A DNA stretch of 64,000 nucleotides from Streptomyces sp. NRRL F-2580. Lineage in GTDB: Bacteria; Actinomycetota; Actinomycetes; Streptomycetales; Streptomycetaceae. The stretch is taken from positions 1 through 64,000 of the forward strand of contig NZ_JOIR01000007.1 in the NCBI RefSeq assembly GCF_000720115.1, given 5' to 3'. Of this stretch, positions 35,702 through 46,411 are shown one piece after another. The position numbers were made by a program, and so were the translations under genes. Under the pieces are notes generated by a model. That model ran no database searches, had not been told where the DNA came from, and was given only the letters and a program-made list of their open reading frames with translations. Every line of letters begins with the position of its first letter. Within the stretch, counting starts at the first letter, position 1.

Positions 35702-36238
35702 TCAGGCGACCCTATGCCGCAAGGCCGCCCGTGGGGTCCGCGCCAGGATCGCCAGGTCCACCCCCAGCCAGTGGTTCTCCACATAGTGTCGGTCAAGCAG
35801 CGCCATTTCCTCCCACGGGAGGTCCGAGCGCGCGCTCACCTGCCACAAGCCGGTCATCCCGGGCCGTACGAGGAGCCGCTCGGGGCGGTCCGTGCGGGCT
35901 TCCGGGCGCGGCCCGACCAGCGACATCTCGCCGCGGAGCACATTGAGCAGCTGGGGGAGGACGTCGAGGGCGCAGCGGTCCAGGGCGGCGCCGAGCCGGC
36001 CCGTGTCGTCGGTGCGCAGCCGCCACGTCCGGAACGGCCTCCCGGCCAGGCCGACCACGGCCTCCCGCGCGAAGGGGCGGCGGCCGTGGGTCGCGTACAG
36101 CAGTGCGGTGACGCCGGCGAGCGGCAGGCCGAGCACCGCGAGCAGGGTCAGCGCCCCCAGCAGGTCCACCACCCGCTTGGCCGGCGGCCGGGCCGGCCGG
36201 AGCCCCGGCAGGGCGGGGAGGGGCGGCAGCAGGGGCAT
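35702..36238 (-). CDS. Bacterial sugar transferase (undecaprenyl-phosphate type), short
   Basis: Residues 20-45 are one membrane segment (VVDLLGALTLLAVLGLPLAGVTALLY). The catalytic domain of the WcaJ/PglC fold follows: PFAREAVVGLAGRPFRTWRLRT, LPQLLNVLRGEMSLVGPRPE (the GPRPE motif), and RPGMTGLWQVSARSDLPWEEMALLDRHYVENHWLGVDLAIL. The family transfers a sugar-1-phosphate to undecaprenyl phosphate at the inner membrane. At 178 residues it has the monotopic core but is shorter than typical. The start is ATG 36238; the ribosome site is weak, and the frame is open further upstream (to 36349). It stands between an Fe-S reductase and dnaK with no other polysaccharide genes beside it. Confidence 0.85.
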   Translation of the reverse strand: MPLLPPLPALPGLRPARPPAKRVVDLLGALTLLAVLGLPLAGVTALLYATHGRRPFAREAVVGLAGRPFRTWRLRTDDTGRLGAALDRCALDVLPQLLNVLRGEMSLVGPRPEARTDRPERLLVRPGMTGLWQVSARSDLPWEEMALLDRHYVENHWLGVDLAILARTPRAALRHRVA

Positions 36239-36392
36239 GCCAGCACGTTGCCGTATGCCTCCGGCGGTCTTGCGGTGGCGCGCGGCCACGGTGACCCGTT
36301 CGGCCGCCCCACCGCTGCCGGGGGCCGGCCCCCGACCCTCGCGCCTCAAACGCCGGCGGGGCTGGACGTGGTTGCGCGTAAGCGGGGCCTAA

Positions 36393-38329
<1,937 letters not shown>

Positions 38330-38330
<1 letters not shown>

Positions 38331-38992
38331 TGTCGGAGGAGACCCCGGGTTTTGACGAGAAGCCCGAAGTCCCCGCCGACGGCACGCCCGACGAGCCGCA
38401 GGCCGCCGACTCCGCCAAGGAGGAGGCGGCCCCGGCCGGGGACGCAGCAGCTCAGGCCGTCGGCCAGGAGGCAGCGCTGCTCGCGCAGCTGGACCAGGCC
38501 CGTACGGCGCTCTCCGAGCGCACCGCGGACCTCCAGCGGCTCCAGGCGGAGTACCAGAACTACCGCCGCCGGGTGGAGCGGGACCGGATCACCGTCAAGG
38601 AGATCGCGGTCGCGTCCCTCCTGACGGAGCTCCTCCCGACCCTGGACGACATCGGCCGGGCGCGGGAGCATGGCGAGCTGGTCGGCGGCTTCAAGTCGGT
38701 GGCCGAGTCGCTGGAGACGGTGGCCGCCAAGATGGGGCTGCAGCAGTTCGGCAAGGAGGGCGAGCCCTTCGACCCGACGATCCACGAGGCCTTGATGCAC
38801 TCGTACGCGCCGGACGTCACCGAGACGACCTGCGTGGCGATCCTGCAGCCGGGGTACCGGATCGGCGAGCGTACGATCCGTCCCGCACGGGTCGCGGTGG
38901 CCGAGCCCCAGCCGGGCGCGGCCCCCAAGTCCGAGTCCGCCGAGGGCGACGAGCCGTCCGGCGAGGACACGGATGCAGCCGACAAGGGCTGA
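38330..38992 (+). CDS. grpE: Nucleotide exchange factor GrpE
   Basis: A 220-residue co-chaperone that releases ADP from DnaK. An acidic, disordered N-terminus (1-50) is followed by the long dimer helix (LLAQLDQARTALSERTADLQRLQAEYQNYRRRVERDRITVKE) and the beta-domain (PFDPTIHEALMHSYAPDVTETTCVAILQPGYRIGERTIRPARVAV, which carries the family signature). The ATG overlaps the dnaK stop by one base (TGATG), so the two are tightly coupled. The C-terminal tail is acidic. Confidence 0.98.
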
Positions 38993-39031
38993 CGCAGTAC
39001 ACGTAGAGGTACGAGAGGAGGGACACCGGGG

Positions 39032-40213
39032 ATGAGCACGAAGGACTTCGTCGAGAAGGACTACTACAAGGTCCTCGGTGTCCCGAAGGACGCCACCGAG
39101 GCCGAGATCAAGAAGGCGTACCGGAAGCTCGCGCGCGAGTTCCACCCGGACGCCAACAAGGGCGACGCCTCGGCCGAGGCGCGCTTCAAGGAGATCTCCG
39201 AGGCGAACGACATCCTCGGCGACGCGAAGAAGCGCAAGGAGTACGACGAGGCGCGCGCCCTGTTCGGCAACGGTGGCTTCCGCCCCGGGCCGGGCGGGGG
39301 CGGCGGCTCGTTCAACTTCGACCTCGGCGACCTCTTCGGCGGTCAGCAGCCGGGCGGCGCGGGCGGCGGCTTCGGCGGCGGCCTGGGCGACGTCTTCGGC
39401 GGCCTCTTCAACCGCGGCGCCGGCCCGGGTCCGGGTACCCGCACCCAGCCGCGCCGCGGCCAGGACATCGAGTCGGAGGTCACCCTCTCCTTCACGGAGG
39501 CGGTGGACGGGGCCACGGTCCCGCTCCGGATGTCCTCCCAGGCACCCTGCAAGGCCTGTTCGGGCACCGGCGACAAGAACGGCACGCCCCGCGTGTGCCC
39601 GACCTGCGTCGGCACCGGCCAGGTCTCGCGGGGCAGCGGCGGCGGCTTCTCGCTGACCGACCCCTGCGCGGACTGCAAGGGCCGCGGCCTGATCGCGGAG
39701 ACCCCCTGCGACGTCTGCAAGGGGAGCGGCCGGGCCCGTTCCTCGCGCACCATGCAGGTCCGGATCCCGGCGGGCGTCTCCAACGGCCAGCGGATCCGGC
39801 TGCGCGGCAAGGGCGCGCCGGGCGAGCGCGGCGGCCCCGCCGGTGACCTCTACGTGGTCGTGCACGTCGATGCGCACCCGGTGTTCGGCCGCAAGGACGA
39901 CAACCTGACGGTGACCGTGCCGGTGACGTTCGCGGAGGCGGCGCTGGGCGCCGACGTCAAGGTCCCGACCTTGAACGGCCCCTCGGTGACGCTGAAGCTG
40001 CCGCCGGGCACCCCCAACGGACGGACCATGCGGGCCCGCGGCAAGGGGGCGGTCCGCAAGGACGGCACCCGTGGCGACCTGCTGGTGACGGTGGAGGTCG
40101 CGGTTCCGACCGAGCTGTCGGACAAGGCCCGCGAGGCGCTGGAGATGTACCGCGAGGCGACGGGGTCCGAGGACCCGCGCTCCGCGCTGTTCGAGTCCGC
40201 GAAGGGAGCATGA
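39032..40213 (+). CDS. dnaJ: Chaperone DnaJ
   Basis: A 393-residue type I J-protein. The J domain is at residues 8-78 (KDYYKVLGVPKDATEAEIKKAYRKLAREFHPD, with HPD intact). A Gly/Phe region follows (80-140). The four CxxCxGxG zinc repeats are at about 170-240 (CKACSGTG, CPTCVGTG, CADCKGRG, CDVCKGSG). The C-terminal substrate domain follows. It stimulates DnaK's ATPase. It is 39 bp after grpE with AGGAGG upstream of ATG 39032. It overlaps hspR by four bases. Confidence 0.98.
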   Translation: MSTKDFVEKDYYKVLGVPKDATEAEIKKAYRKLAREFHPDANKGDASAEARFKEISEANDILGDAKKRKEYDEARALFGNGGFRPGPGGGGGSFNFDLGDLFGGQQPGGAGGGFGGGLGDVFGGLFNRGAGPGPGTRTQPRRGQDIESEVTLSFTEAVDGATVPLRMSSQAPCKACSGTGDKNGTPRVCPTCVGTGQVSRGSGGGFSLTDPCADCKGRGLIAETPCDVCKGSGRARSSRTMQVRIPAGVSNGQRIRLRGKGAPGERGGPAGDLYVVVHVDAHPVFGRKDDNLTVTVPVTFAEAALGADVKVPTLNGPSVTLKLPPGTPNGRTMRARGKGAVRKDGTRGDLLVTVEVAVPTELSDKAREALEMYREATGSEDPRSALFESAKGA

Positions 40214-40686
40214 CCATGGACGGCCGCCGACGACAGTCCTCCCGCCTGGGCGGGGGCTACCAGCTCACCGACGAGACCCCGGTCTACGTGATCTCGGTGG
40301 CCGCCCAGCTCTCGGGTCTGCACCCGCAGACACTGCGTCAGTACGACCGTCTCGGCCTGGTCTCCCCGGACCGTACGGCCGGCCGCGGCCGGCGCTACTC
40401 GGCCCGCGACATCGAACTGCTCCGCACGGTGCAGGCGCTGTCCCAGGACGAGGGCATCAACCTGGCCGGCATCAAACGGATCATCGAACTGGAGAACCAG
40501 GTCGCCGCGCTCCAGCAGCGCGTGGCCGAGCTCTCCGCGGCGGTGGACGGCGCGGCGGCCACGCTGCAGGCCCGCGAGGCCCAGGTGCACGCCTCGTACC
40601 GGCGCGACCTGGTCAAGTACCGGCCCCCGCAGCCGGGCAGTGCCCTGGTCGTCTGGCGGCCCAGCCCCAAGCGCCCGATGGACTGA
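40210..40686 (+). CDS. hspR: HspR heat-shock repressor (MerR-like)
   Basis: A 158-residue repressor of the MerR fold that binds HAIR sites, with DnaK as co-repressor in Streptomyces. The DNA-binding part is at about 24-95: YVISVAAQLSGLHPQTLRQYDRLGLVSPDRTAGRGRRYSARDIELLRTVQALSQDEGINLAGIKRII. A coiled coil follows (ELENQVAALQQRVAELSAAVD). The C-terminus (RPPQPGSALVVWRPSPKRPMD) is the tail typical of this family. The start ATG 40210 overlaps dnaJ (ATGA). HAIR sites before dnaK and clpB in this window are its expected targets. Confidence 0.97.
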   Translation: MTMDGRRRQSSRLGGGYQLTDETPVYVISVAAQLSGLHPQTLRQYDRLGLVSPDRTAGRGRRYSARDIELLRTVQALSQDEGINLAGIKRIIELENQVAALQQRVAELSAAVDGAAATLQAREAQVHASYRRDLVKYRPPQPGSALVVWRPSPKRPMD

Positions 40687-40708
40687 CCCGGTCCCCGTTC
40701 CGCACCTT

Positions 40709-40737
40709 CAGGCTCCGCCCCTCCGGGGCGGGGCCTG
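40709..40737. terminator. Terminator of the dnaK operon
   Basis: CAGGCTCCGCCCC, loop TCC, GGGGCGGGGCCTG: 13 pairs including one G-T. It lies 23 bp after the hspR stop, between convergent genes. Confidence 0.85.
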
Positions 40738-40745
40738 ACGGCTTT

Positions 40746-41774
40746 CTAGAGGCCTTCCCGGACCTCGTCGGGGTCATGGCCCAGCTCCTCGCCGCAGTCC
40801 CGGTCAGGGGCCGAGGGCCGGCCCAGGATGCCCGACTGGGCGATGAGGTAGCCGAGCTGGGCGCGGCTGCCGCTGCCGAGGGTCGAGGCGAGCTTGGCGA
40901 TGTGGGCCCGGCAGGTGCGGACGTTCATGCCGAGGCGGCGGGCGATGGCCTCGTCGACGTGTCCCTCGATGAGGAGCTGGGCGATGGTCCGCTGCACGCC
41001 GGTGATCCCGCCGGGGGTGCTCCGGTAGGTCACCTCCTCCTGTAGGGGCACGGCGCGGTGCCACAGCTGCTCGAACACCTTGATGAGGTAGTCGACGAGG
41101 CCGGGGTGGCGCAGCTCCAGTGCGACCCGGCGGTCGTCGCTCACCGGGATGAAGGCGACGGTGCGGTCGAAGATGATGAGCCGCTCTATCAGCTCTTCGA
41201 GCGTGCGGATCTCCACCTTGCCCGTGGAGATGCGGTCCACGTAGGCGAGCGTGCCCTGGCTGTGCCGGGCGGTGTGCTGGTAGAGGGTCCGTATGCTGAC
41301 CCCGCGGTCGATCAGCGGCTGGTCGCGCTCCAGGGCCTGGGTCAGGGCCTCGGAGGGGCGGGCCCCGCCCGGCTGTACCGTCAGCACCTCGGTGTGGCAT
41401 TCGGCCGTCGCGAGGTTGAGGGCGGCGTTGATCCGCTCGAAGCCTTCCAGCACGGTGATGGCGTGGGTGTTGGCCGGGCTCTGCGCGCTGATGGCCAGGA
41501 AAGGCTCGAAAGTGTCGGTGAGATCTACAGCGCTGCGTCGGCGGTCTTGGATCTCGCGTTCAATCGGATGGAGCCGTTGAGCCAAAGCGACCGACGGGGG
41601 AACCGGGCGCAGTTGGTTCGCGTCATCCGGGTCGGGCTGTAGAAGGGCGAATTCAAGCAGGCAGGGGGCGTTCTGGATCTCGCCCCGGGCGATCCGGCCG
41701 GTGCTCAGTGCAGTCGCGTAGAGCCGCGTTCCCTCGGCGCACATGGACGTGACGGGGTGGGGATGTGTCGCCAT
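40746..41774 (-). CDS. LuxR-type HTH regulator next to the DTGWT peptide gene (342 aa)
   Basis: The C-terminal 65 residues are a LuxR/GerE-type helix-turn-helix (TGVQRTIAQLLIEGHVDEAIARRLGMNVRTCRAHIAKLASTLGSGSRAQLGYLIAQ). The N-terminal ~270 residues are a mixed domain (ALNLATAECHTEVLTVQPGGARP, ALERDQPLIDRGVSIRTLYQHTARHSQGTLAYVDRISTG, IFDRTVAFIPVSDDRRVALELRHPGLVDYLIKVFEQLW) that resembles the phospholipase-D-like/TrmB-type C-terminal fold of other actinobacterial regulators. It probably has a ligand site. The start is ATG 41774; the ribosome site is weak. It diverges from the peptide gene, so control of that gene is likely. Confidence 0.85.
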   Translation of the reverse strand: MATHPHPVTSMCAEGTRLYATALSTGRIARGEIQNAPCLLEFALLQPDPDDANQLRPVPPSVALAQRLHPIEREIQDRRRSAVDLTDTFEPFLAISAQSPANTHAITVLEGFERINAALNLATAECHTEVLTVQPGGARPSEALTQALERDQPLIDRGVSIRTLYQHTARHSQGTLAYVDRISTGKVEIRTLEELIERLIIFDRTVAFIPVSDDRRVALELRHPGLVDYLIKVFEQLWHRAVPLQEEVTYRSTPGGITGVQRTIAQLLIEGHVDEAIARRLGMNVRTCRAHIAKLASTLGSGSRAQLGYLIAQSGILGRPSAPDRDCGEELGHDPDEVREGL

Positions 41775-41921
41775 TGTCTCGTTTCGCGTCAAATCTCCAC
41801 CCCCCAGGGTCCTGAACATGCAAGAACATGATGCATCGTCCCTGTGGCATTGACGTGCCTGAATGAGCCATCGTCTGACACGCGGGGGAGAGGATTCCAT
41901 CAAGTGAGGACGAAGCCGACC

Positions 41922-42182
41922 ATGTTCAAGAGAATGCTTCGCTCGGTGCTTGCCATAGGTTTCTCCGCCGTTGCGGTTTTTGGGGCAGTCAGCGCCGTCG
42001 AAAGTGACGCGGGGAGCGCTAGGGGCGGTCAGGGCACCAGCCTGACGAGCACGGAGTTCGACACCGGCTGGACCACGGCGCCCGTGGGCAAGTACGCGGA
42101 CACCGGATGGACCAGCGGCCAGCTGGGCGGTAACGGCGGCGATACGGGTTGGACCGAGGCTCCTGTGACGGTGTCCGCGTGA
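41922..42182 (+). CDS. Secreted peptide with three DTGWT repeats (86 aa)
   Basis: Residues 1-25 form a signal peptide (MFKRMLRSVLAIGFSAVAVFGAVSA). Residues 26-45 form a short Gly/Ser/Thr spacer. Then come three units beginning DTGWT at residues 47, 60 and 74 (DTGWTTAP, DTGWTSGQ, DTGWTEAP). The size, leader and repeated core-like motif suggest a secreted signal or a RiPP-like precursor. No family is recognised. ATG 41922 has GAGGA 11 bases upstream. GTG 41904 in the same frame is an alternative with GAGAGGA. The next gene overlaps it by four bases (GTGA), and a LuxR regulator diverges from it. Confidence 0.75.
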   Translation: MFKRMLRSVLAIGFSAVAVFGAVSAVESDAGSARGGQGTSLTSTEFDTGWTTAPVGKYADTGWTSGQLGGNGGDTGWTEAPVTVSA

Positions 42183-42493
42183 CCCCCGACGACCGCGGCT
42201 TCCGCCGCGAGATGGCATCCGCCTACCGCTCGGGCTGGCAGTTCATCGATCTCGCCACGGCCATCCCCCACCCTGGCGACTCGTTGATGGTCACCCTGTT
42301 CGGCCAACCGATCGTCGTCGTGCGCGAGGAGGACGAGGACGTACGTGCCTACCGGTGCCTGCGCCGCCCGCGGGGCGCGCCGCAGCCCGTCCGCTGCGAG
42401 GTGCGCTACGGAATGGTCTTCGTCAATCTCGATCAGCGCGACCACCAGCTCTTCGAACCCGATATCACCACCGCCACCCCCCGCAGTGCCTGA
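42179..42493 (+). CDS. Small Rieske-like protein without visible Fe-S ligands (104 aa)
   Basis: FRREMASAYRSGWQFIDLATAIPHPGDSLMVTLFGQPIVVVREEDEDVRAYRCLRRPRG, then YGMVFVNLDQRDHQLF, resembles the N-terminal part of Rieske-type oxygenase alpha subunits. The CxH and CxxH ligand motifs of the 2Fe-2S site are missing: where CRHRG would be there is CLRRPRG, and the second loop is short. It is therefore a degenerate or repurposed Rieske fold. GTG 42179 overlaps the peptide gene's stop by four bases. It may modify, bind or export the DTGWT peptide, but there is no direct evidence. A 19-bp hairpin follows 43 bp after the stop. Confidence 0.7.
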   Translation: MTPDDRGFRREMASAYRSGWQFIDLATAIPHPGDSLMVTLFGQPIVVVREEDEDVRAYRCLRRPRGAPQPVRCEVRYGMVFVNLDQRDHQLFEPDITTATPRSA

Positions 42494-42536
42494 AGCGATT
42501 CCCCCGTCGTTACAGATCGCTCAGGCGCTACCCCCA

Positions 42537-42580
42537 CACAACGGCGCCATCGTGGACCTGACCACGATGGCGCCGTTGTG
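42537..42580. terminator. 19-bp hairpin terminator after the peptide operon
   Basis: CACAACGGCGCCATCGTGG, loop ACCTGA, exact complement. It lies between convergent units. Confidence 0.9.
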
Positions 42581-42627
42581 ATGCCCGCGTCCAGTGCCTG
42601 AACCGGACAAGATGAAGGATCAACGGC

Positions 42628-43038
42628 TCACGCGCGCCCCATGGCCCGGTCCAGGGTGATCTCGATGACCACGCGGTCGGGATTGGGCGACGGCGTGCGG
42701 CCGTACCGCACCGCGTAGCGCGCCACGGCGTCGGCGACCGACGCCTCGTCCGTACGGACCACCGCGCGCCCTTCGAGGGTGGCCCAGCGGCGCCCTTCCA
42801 TCTGGCAGACCGCGACCCGGGCCCCGCCCGCCGGCGCCTGCGCCGCGAGGACGTTGCGCACCTTCTTGCTGTGCTTGTTGCTGATCACCCGTGCCAGCCC
42901 GGCCTCCGGGTCGTACGTCACGCCCACCGGCACCACGTGCGGCGTGCCGTCGGGGCGCGGGGTGGTCAGCGTGCAGACGTGCCGCTCCCGCCAGAAGGCG
43001 AGGTACTCGGGCGTCGGGTTGAGTACGTCATGGGACAT
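42628..43038 (-). CDS. PPOX-class F420-dependent or FMN-binding oxidoreductase (136 aa)
   Basis: A pyridoxamine-phosphate-oxidase-like split beta-barrel: ATPEYLAFWRERHVCTLTTPRPDGTPHVVPVGVTYDPE, ARVISNKHSKKVRNVLA, VAVCQMEGRRWATLEGRAVV. The TTPRPDGTPHVVPV and KVRNV blocks are typical of actinobacterial PPOX proteins, many of which use F420. The cofactor here is inferred, not shown. The start ATG 43038 is followed by SHDV. It diverges from clpB. The HAIR at 43076-43096 lies between them. Confidence 0.88.
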   Translation of the reverse strand: MSHDVLNPTPEYLAFWRERHVCTLTTPRPDGTPHVVPVGVTYDPEAGLARVISNKHSKKVRNVLAAQAPAGGARVAVCQMEGRRWATLEGRAVVRTDEASVADAVARYAVRYGRTPSPNPDRVVIEITLDRAMGRA

Positions 43039-43075
43039 GCGCCGAAGGGTACGGGCCGGGGGTGTCCTCCCTTGC

Positions 43076-43096
43076 CTTGAGTGGAATAGACTCAAC
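43076..43096. promoter_or_regulatory. HAIR operator of clpB
   Basis: CTTGAGT-GGAATAG-ACTCAAC matches the HspR consensus at 13 of 14 positions. It lies about 70 bp upstream of clpB. Confidence 0.92.
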
Positions 43097-43163
43097 TTTG
43101 CATAGGTTGACCCTGTCAGAGTTCATACCTGAGTTCTGATCCCTCCGGAGAGGAGAAGACGCA

Positions 43164-45749
43164 GTGGACGCCGAGCTGACCAACAAGAGCCGGGACGCCC
43201 TGAACGCGGCCACCAGCAGGGCCGTCAAGGACGGTCATGCCGATCTGACCCCCGCGCACCTGCTGCTGGCCCTGCTCGCCGGCGAGGACAACGAGAACGT
43301 CACCGACCTGCTGGCCGCCACCGACGCCGACCAGGCCGAGGTACGGGCCGGCGCGGAGCGGCTGCTGGCCGCCCTGCCCAGCGTCACCGGCTCCACCGTC
43401 GCGCCCCCGCAGCCCACCCGCGACCTGCTCGCCGTACTCGCCGAGGCCGACGCCCAGGCAGGCAGGCTCGGCGACGAGTACCTCTCCACCGAACACCTGC
43501 TCATCGCCATCGCCGCCAAGGGCGGCGCGGCGGGTGAGGTCCTTTCCGCCCAGGGCGCGAGCGCGAAGAAGCTGCTGGCCGCCTTCGAGAACGCACGAGG
43601 AGGACGGCGGGTGACCACCCCCGACCCCGAGGGTCAGTACAAGGCCCTGGAGAAGTTCGGCACCGACTTCACGGCGGCCGCGCGCGAGGGCAAGCTCGAC
43701 CCGGTCATCGGCCGCGACCACGAGATCCGCCGCGTCGTGCAGGTGCTCTCGCGCCGCACGAAGAACAACCCGGTGCTCATCGGCGAGCCCGGCGTCGGCA
43801 AGACGGCCGTCGTCGAGGGCCTGGCCCAGCGCATCGTCAAGGGCGACGTCCCCGAGTCCCTGAAGAACAAGCGCCTGGTCTCCCTGGACCTCGGGGCGAT
43901 GGTCGCGGGCGCCAAGTACCGCGGCGAGTTCGAAGAGCGGCTGAAGACCGTGCTCGCCGAGATCAAGTCCAGCGACGGGCAGATCATCACCTTCATCGAC
44001 GAGCTGCACACGGTCGTCGGCGCGGGCGCCGGCGGCGACTCCGCCATGGACGCGGGCAACATGCTCAAGCCCATGCTGGCCCGCGGCGAACTGCGAATGG
44101 TCGGCGCGACCACCCTCGACGAGTACCGCGAGCGCGTCGAGAAGGACCCGGCGCTGGAGCGCCGCTTCCAGCAGGTGCTGGTCGCCGAGCCGTCCGTCGA
44201 GGACACCATCGCCATCCTGCGCGGGCTCAAGGGCCGCTACGAGGCCCACCACAAGGTCGTCATCAACGACAGCGCGCTCGTGGCCGCCGCCACCCTCTCC
44301 GACCGGTACATCACCTCCCGCTTCCTCCCCGACAAGGCCATCGACCTCGTCGACGAGGCCGCGTCCCGGCTGCGCATGGAGATCGACTCCTCCCCGCTGG
44401 AGATCGACGAGCTCCAGCGCGCCGTGGACCGGCTGCGGATGGAGGAGCTGGCGCTGAGGAACGAGTCCGACCCGGCCTCGGTCGAGCGCCTGGAGAAGAT
44501 CCGCAAGGACCTCGCCGACAAGGAGGAGGACCTGCGCGGCCTGACCGCCCGCTGGGAGAAGGAGAAGCAGTCCCTCAACCGCGTCGGCGAGCTCAAGGAG
44601 CGCCTGGACGACCTGCGCGGCCAGGCCGAGCGCGCCCAGCGCGACGGCGACTTCGACACCGCCTCCAAGCTGCTCTACGGGGAGATCCCGACCCTGGAGC
44701 GCGAGCTGGCGGAGGCCACCGAGGCCGAGGCCGAGGCGTCCAAGGGGACGATGGTCAAGGACGAGGTCGGCCCGGACGACATCGCGGACGTGGTGGGCGC
44801 CTGGACGGGCATCCCGGCGGGCCGCCTGCTGGAGGGCGAGACCCAGAAGCTCCTGCGCATGGAGGACGAGCTGGCCCGCCGCCTGATCGGCCAGGGCGAG
44901 GCCGTACGGGCCGTCTCGGACGCCGTGCGCCGCACCCGCGCCGGCATCGCCGATCCCGACCGCCCGACCGGCTCCTTCCTCTTCCTCGGCCCGACGGGCG
45001 TGGGCAAGACGGAGCTGGCCAAGGCCCTCGCCGACTTCCTCTTCGACGACGAGCGGGCCATGATCCGCGTCGACATGTCGGAGTACGGTGAGAAGCACAG
45101 CGTGGCCCGCCTCGTCGGCGCCCCGCCCGGCTACGTCGGCTACGAGGAGGGCGGCCAGCTGACGGAGGCCGTCCGCCGCCGCCCGTACAGCGTGGTGCTC
45201 CTGGACGAGGTGGAGAAGGCCCACCCCGAGGTCTTCGACATCCTGCTCCAGGTCCTGGACGACGGCCGCCTCACGGACGGCCAGGGCCGGACCGTCGACT
45301 TCCGCAACACCATCCTGATCCTGACCTCGAACCTGGGAAGTCAGTTCCTCATGGATCCCGCTACCCCCGCGGAACAGAAGAAGCAGCAGGTCCTGGACGT
45401 GGTCCGGAGCTCCTTCAAGCCGGAGTTCCTCAACCGCCTGGACGACCTGGTGGTCTTCTCCGCCCTGTCCGGCGACGAGCTCGCGCACATCGCCGAGCTC
45501 CAGATCGGCCGCCTGGCCAAGCGCCTGGCCGACCGGCGCCTCACCCTGGACGTCACGCCCGAGGCCCTGGCCTGGCTGGCGGACAAGGGCAACGACCCGG
45601 CGTACGGCGCCCGGCCGCTGCGCCGCCTGATCCAGACGGCGATCGGCGACCGGCTGGCCAAGGAGATCCTCTCGGGCGAGGTCCGCGACGGCGACACCGT
45701 CCGGGTCGACGTGGCGGGCGAGGACCTGCTGGTCGGCAAGGCGCTCTGA
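43164..45749 (+). CDS. clpB: ATP-dependent disaggregase ClpB
   Basis: An 861-residue Hsp100 disaggregase that works with DnaK. The N domain is at 1-145. AAA1 is at about 160-400 ([18 protein letters not shown], Walker B as [13 protein letters not shown]). The coiled-coil M domain is at about 410-520 ([30 protein letters not shown]). AAA2 is at about 550-760 ([36 protein letters not shown]). The C-terminus [23 protein letters not shown] is intact. The start is GTG 43164 with GGAG about 13 bases upstream. An HspR operator lies upstream. It is monocistronic as far as visible. Confidence 0.98.
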   Translation: MDAELTNKSRDALNAATSRAVKDGHADLTPAHLLLALLAGEDNENVTDLLAATDADQAEVRAGAERLLAALPSVTGSTVAPPQPTRDLLAVLAEADAQAGRLGDEYLSTEHLLIAIAAKGGAAGEVLSAQGASAKKLLAAFENARGGRRVTTPDPEGQYKALEKFGTDFTAAAREGKLDPVIGRDHEIRRVVQVLSRRTKNNPVLIGEPGVGKTAVVEGLAQRIVKGDVPESLKNKRLVSLDLGAMVAGAKYRGEFEERLKTVLAEIKSSDGQIITFIDELHTVVGAGAGGDSAMDAGNMLKPMLARGELRMVGATTLDEYRERVEKDPALERRFQQVLVAEPSVEDTIAILRGLKGRYEAHHKVVINDSALVAAATLSDRYITSRFLPDKAIDLVDEAASRLRMEIDSSPLEIDELQRAVDRLRMEELALRNESDPASVERLEKIRKDLADKEEDLRGLTARWEKEKQSLNRVGELKERLDDLRGQAERAQRDGDFDTASKLLYGEIPTLERELAEATEAEAEASKGTMVKDEVGPDDIADVVGAWTGIPAGRLLEGETQKLLRMEDELARRLIGQGEAVRAVSDAVRRTRAGIADPDRPTGSFLFLGPTGVGKTELAKALADFLFDDERAMIRVDMSEYGEKHSVARLVGAPPGYVGYEEGGQLTEAVRRRPYSVVLLDEVEKAHPEVFDILLQVLDDGRLTDGQGRTVDFRNTILILTSNLGSQFLMDPATPAEQKKQQVLDVVRSSFKPEFLNRLDDLVVFSALSGDELAHIAELQIGRLAKRLADRRLTLDVTPEALAWLADKGNDPAYGARPLRRLIQTAIGDRLAKEILSGEVRDGDTVRVDVAGEDLLVGKAL

Positions 45750-45859
45750 CCCGGCCGGGCGGACCCGTGTCCGCCCGCAGCGGATCGGCGCTGCGGGGCT
45801 GGACACGGGGTGGGCGGGATGGGGGAGGATGCATGTATCCGCACGAAGGGAAAAACACG

Positions 45860-46411
45860 GTGAGCATCGACCCGGCCTCGATTCCGAACTTCGGAGGGCA
45901 GCAGCCCGATCCGCAGGCCACAGGACCGGCGGGCCCCGTCGTCCCCGACCAGGATCTGGTCAAGCAGCTGCTGGAGCAGATGGAGCTCAAGTACGTCGTC
46001 GACGACGAGGGTGACCTCGCGGCGCCGTGGGAGGAGTTCCGCACGTACTTCATGTTCCGCGGCGAGGACGAGCAGCAGGTTTTCTCGGTGCGGACCTTCT
46101 ACGACCGTCCGCACAAGATCGACGAGAAGCCGCAGCTTCTCGAGTCGATCGACGACTGGAACCGCCGCACCCTGTGGCCGAAGGTCTACAGCCACACGCA
46201 CGACGACGGCTCGGTCCGCCTGATCGGTGAGGCGCAGATGTTGATCGGCACCGGCGTCAACCTGGAGCACTTCGTGTCCTCCACGGTCAGCTGGGTCCGC
46301 GCCTCCATCGAGTTCGACAAGTGGCTCGTCGAGCAGCTCGGTCTGGAGAAGGACATCGACTCCACCGACGGCGAGAACGACGGCGAAGGCGACGCCGACA
46401 ACGGCAACTGA
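45860..46411 (+). CDS. YbjN-domain protein (183 aa)
   Basis: An acidic 183-residue cytoplasmic protein. An N-terminal tail (SIDPASIPNFGG) precedes the YbjN domain at about 30-155 (DLVKQLLEQMELKYVVDDEGDLAAPWEEFRTYFMFRGEDEQQVFSVRTFY, LLESIDDWNRRTLWPKVYSHTHDDGSVRLIGEAQM, VSSTVSWVRASIEFDKWLVEQLGL). An Asp/Glu/Gly-rich end follows. YbjN proteins are type III-chaperone-like; function unknown. GTG 45860 is preferred because homologues begin with this SIDPxSIPNFGG; ATG 45833, with GGGAGG, would add nine residues. It converges with the mannosyltransferase gene without a gap. Confidence 0.88.
   Translation: MSIDPASIPNFGGQQPDPQATGPAGPVVPDQDLVKQLLEQMELKYVVDDEGDLAAPWEEFRTYFMFRGEDEQQVFSVRTFYDRPHKIDEKPQLLESIDDWNRRTLWPKVYSHTHDDGSVRLIGEAQMLIGTGVNLEHFVSSTVSWVRASIEFDKWLVEQLGLEKDIDSTDGENDGEGDADNGN

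Noticed and set aside
43116..45806. An 896-codon minus-strand frame opposite clpB
   Set aside because: ClpB on the plus strand is complete with all motifs. The antisense product is Gly/Val/Leu/Ala/Asp-rich without domains.
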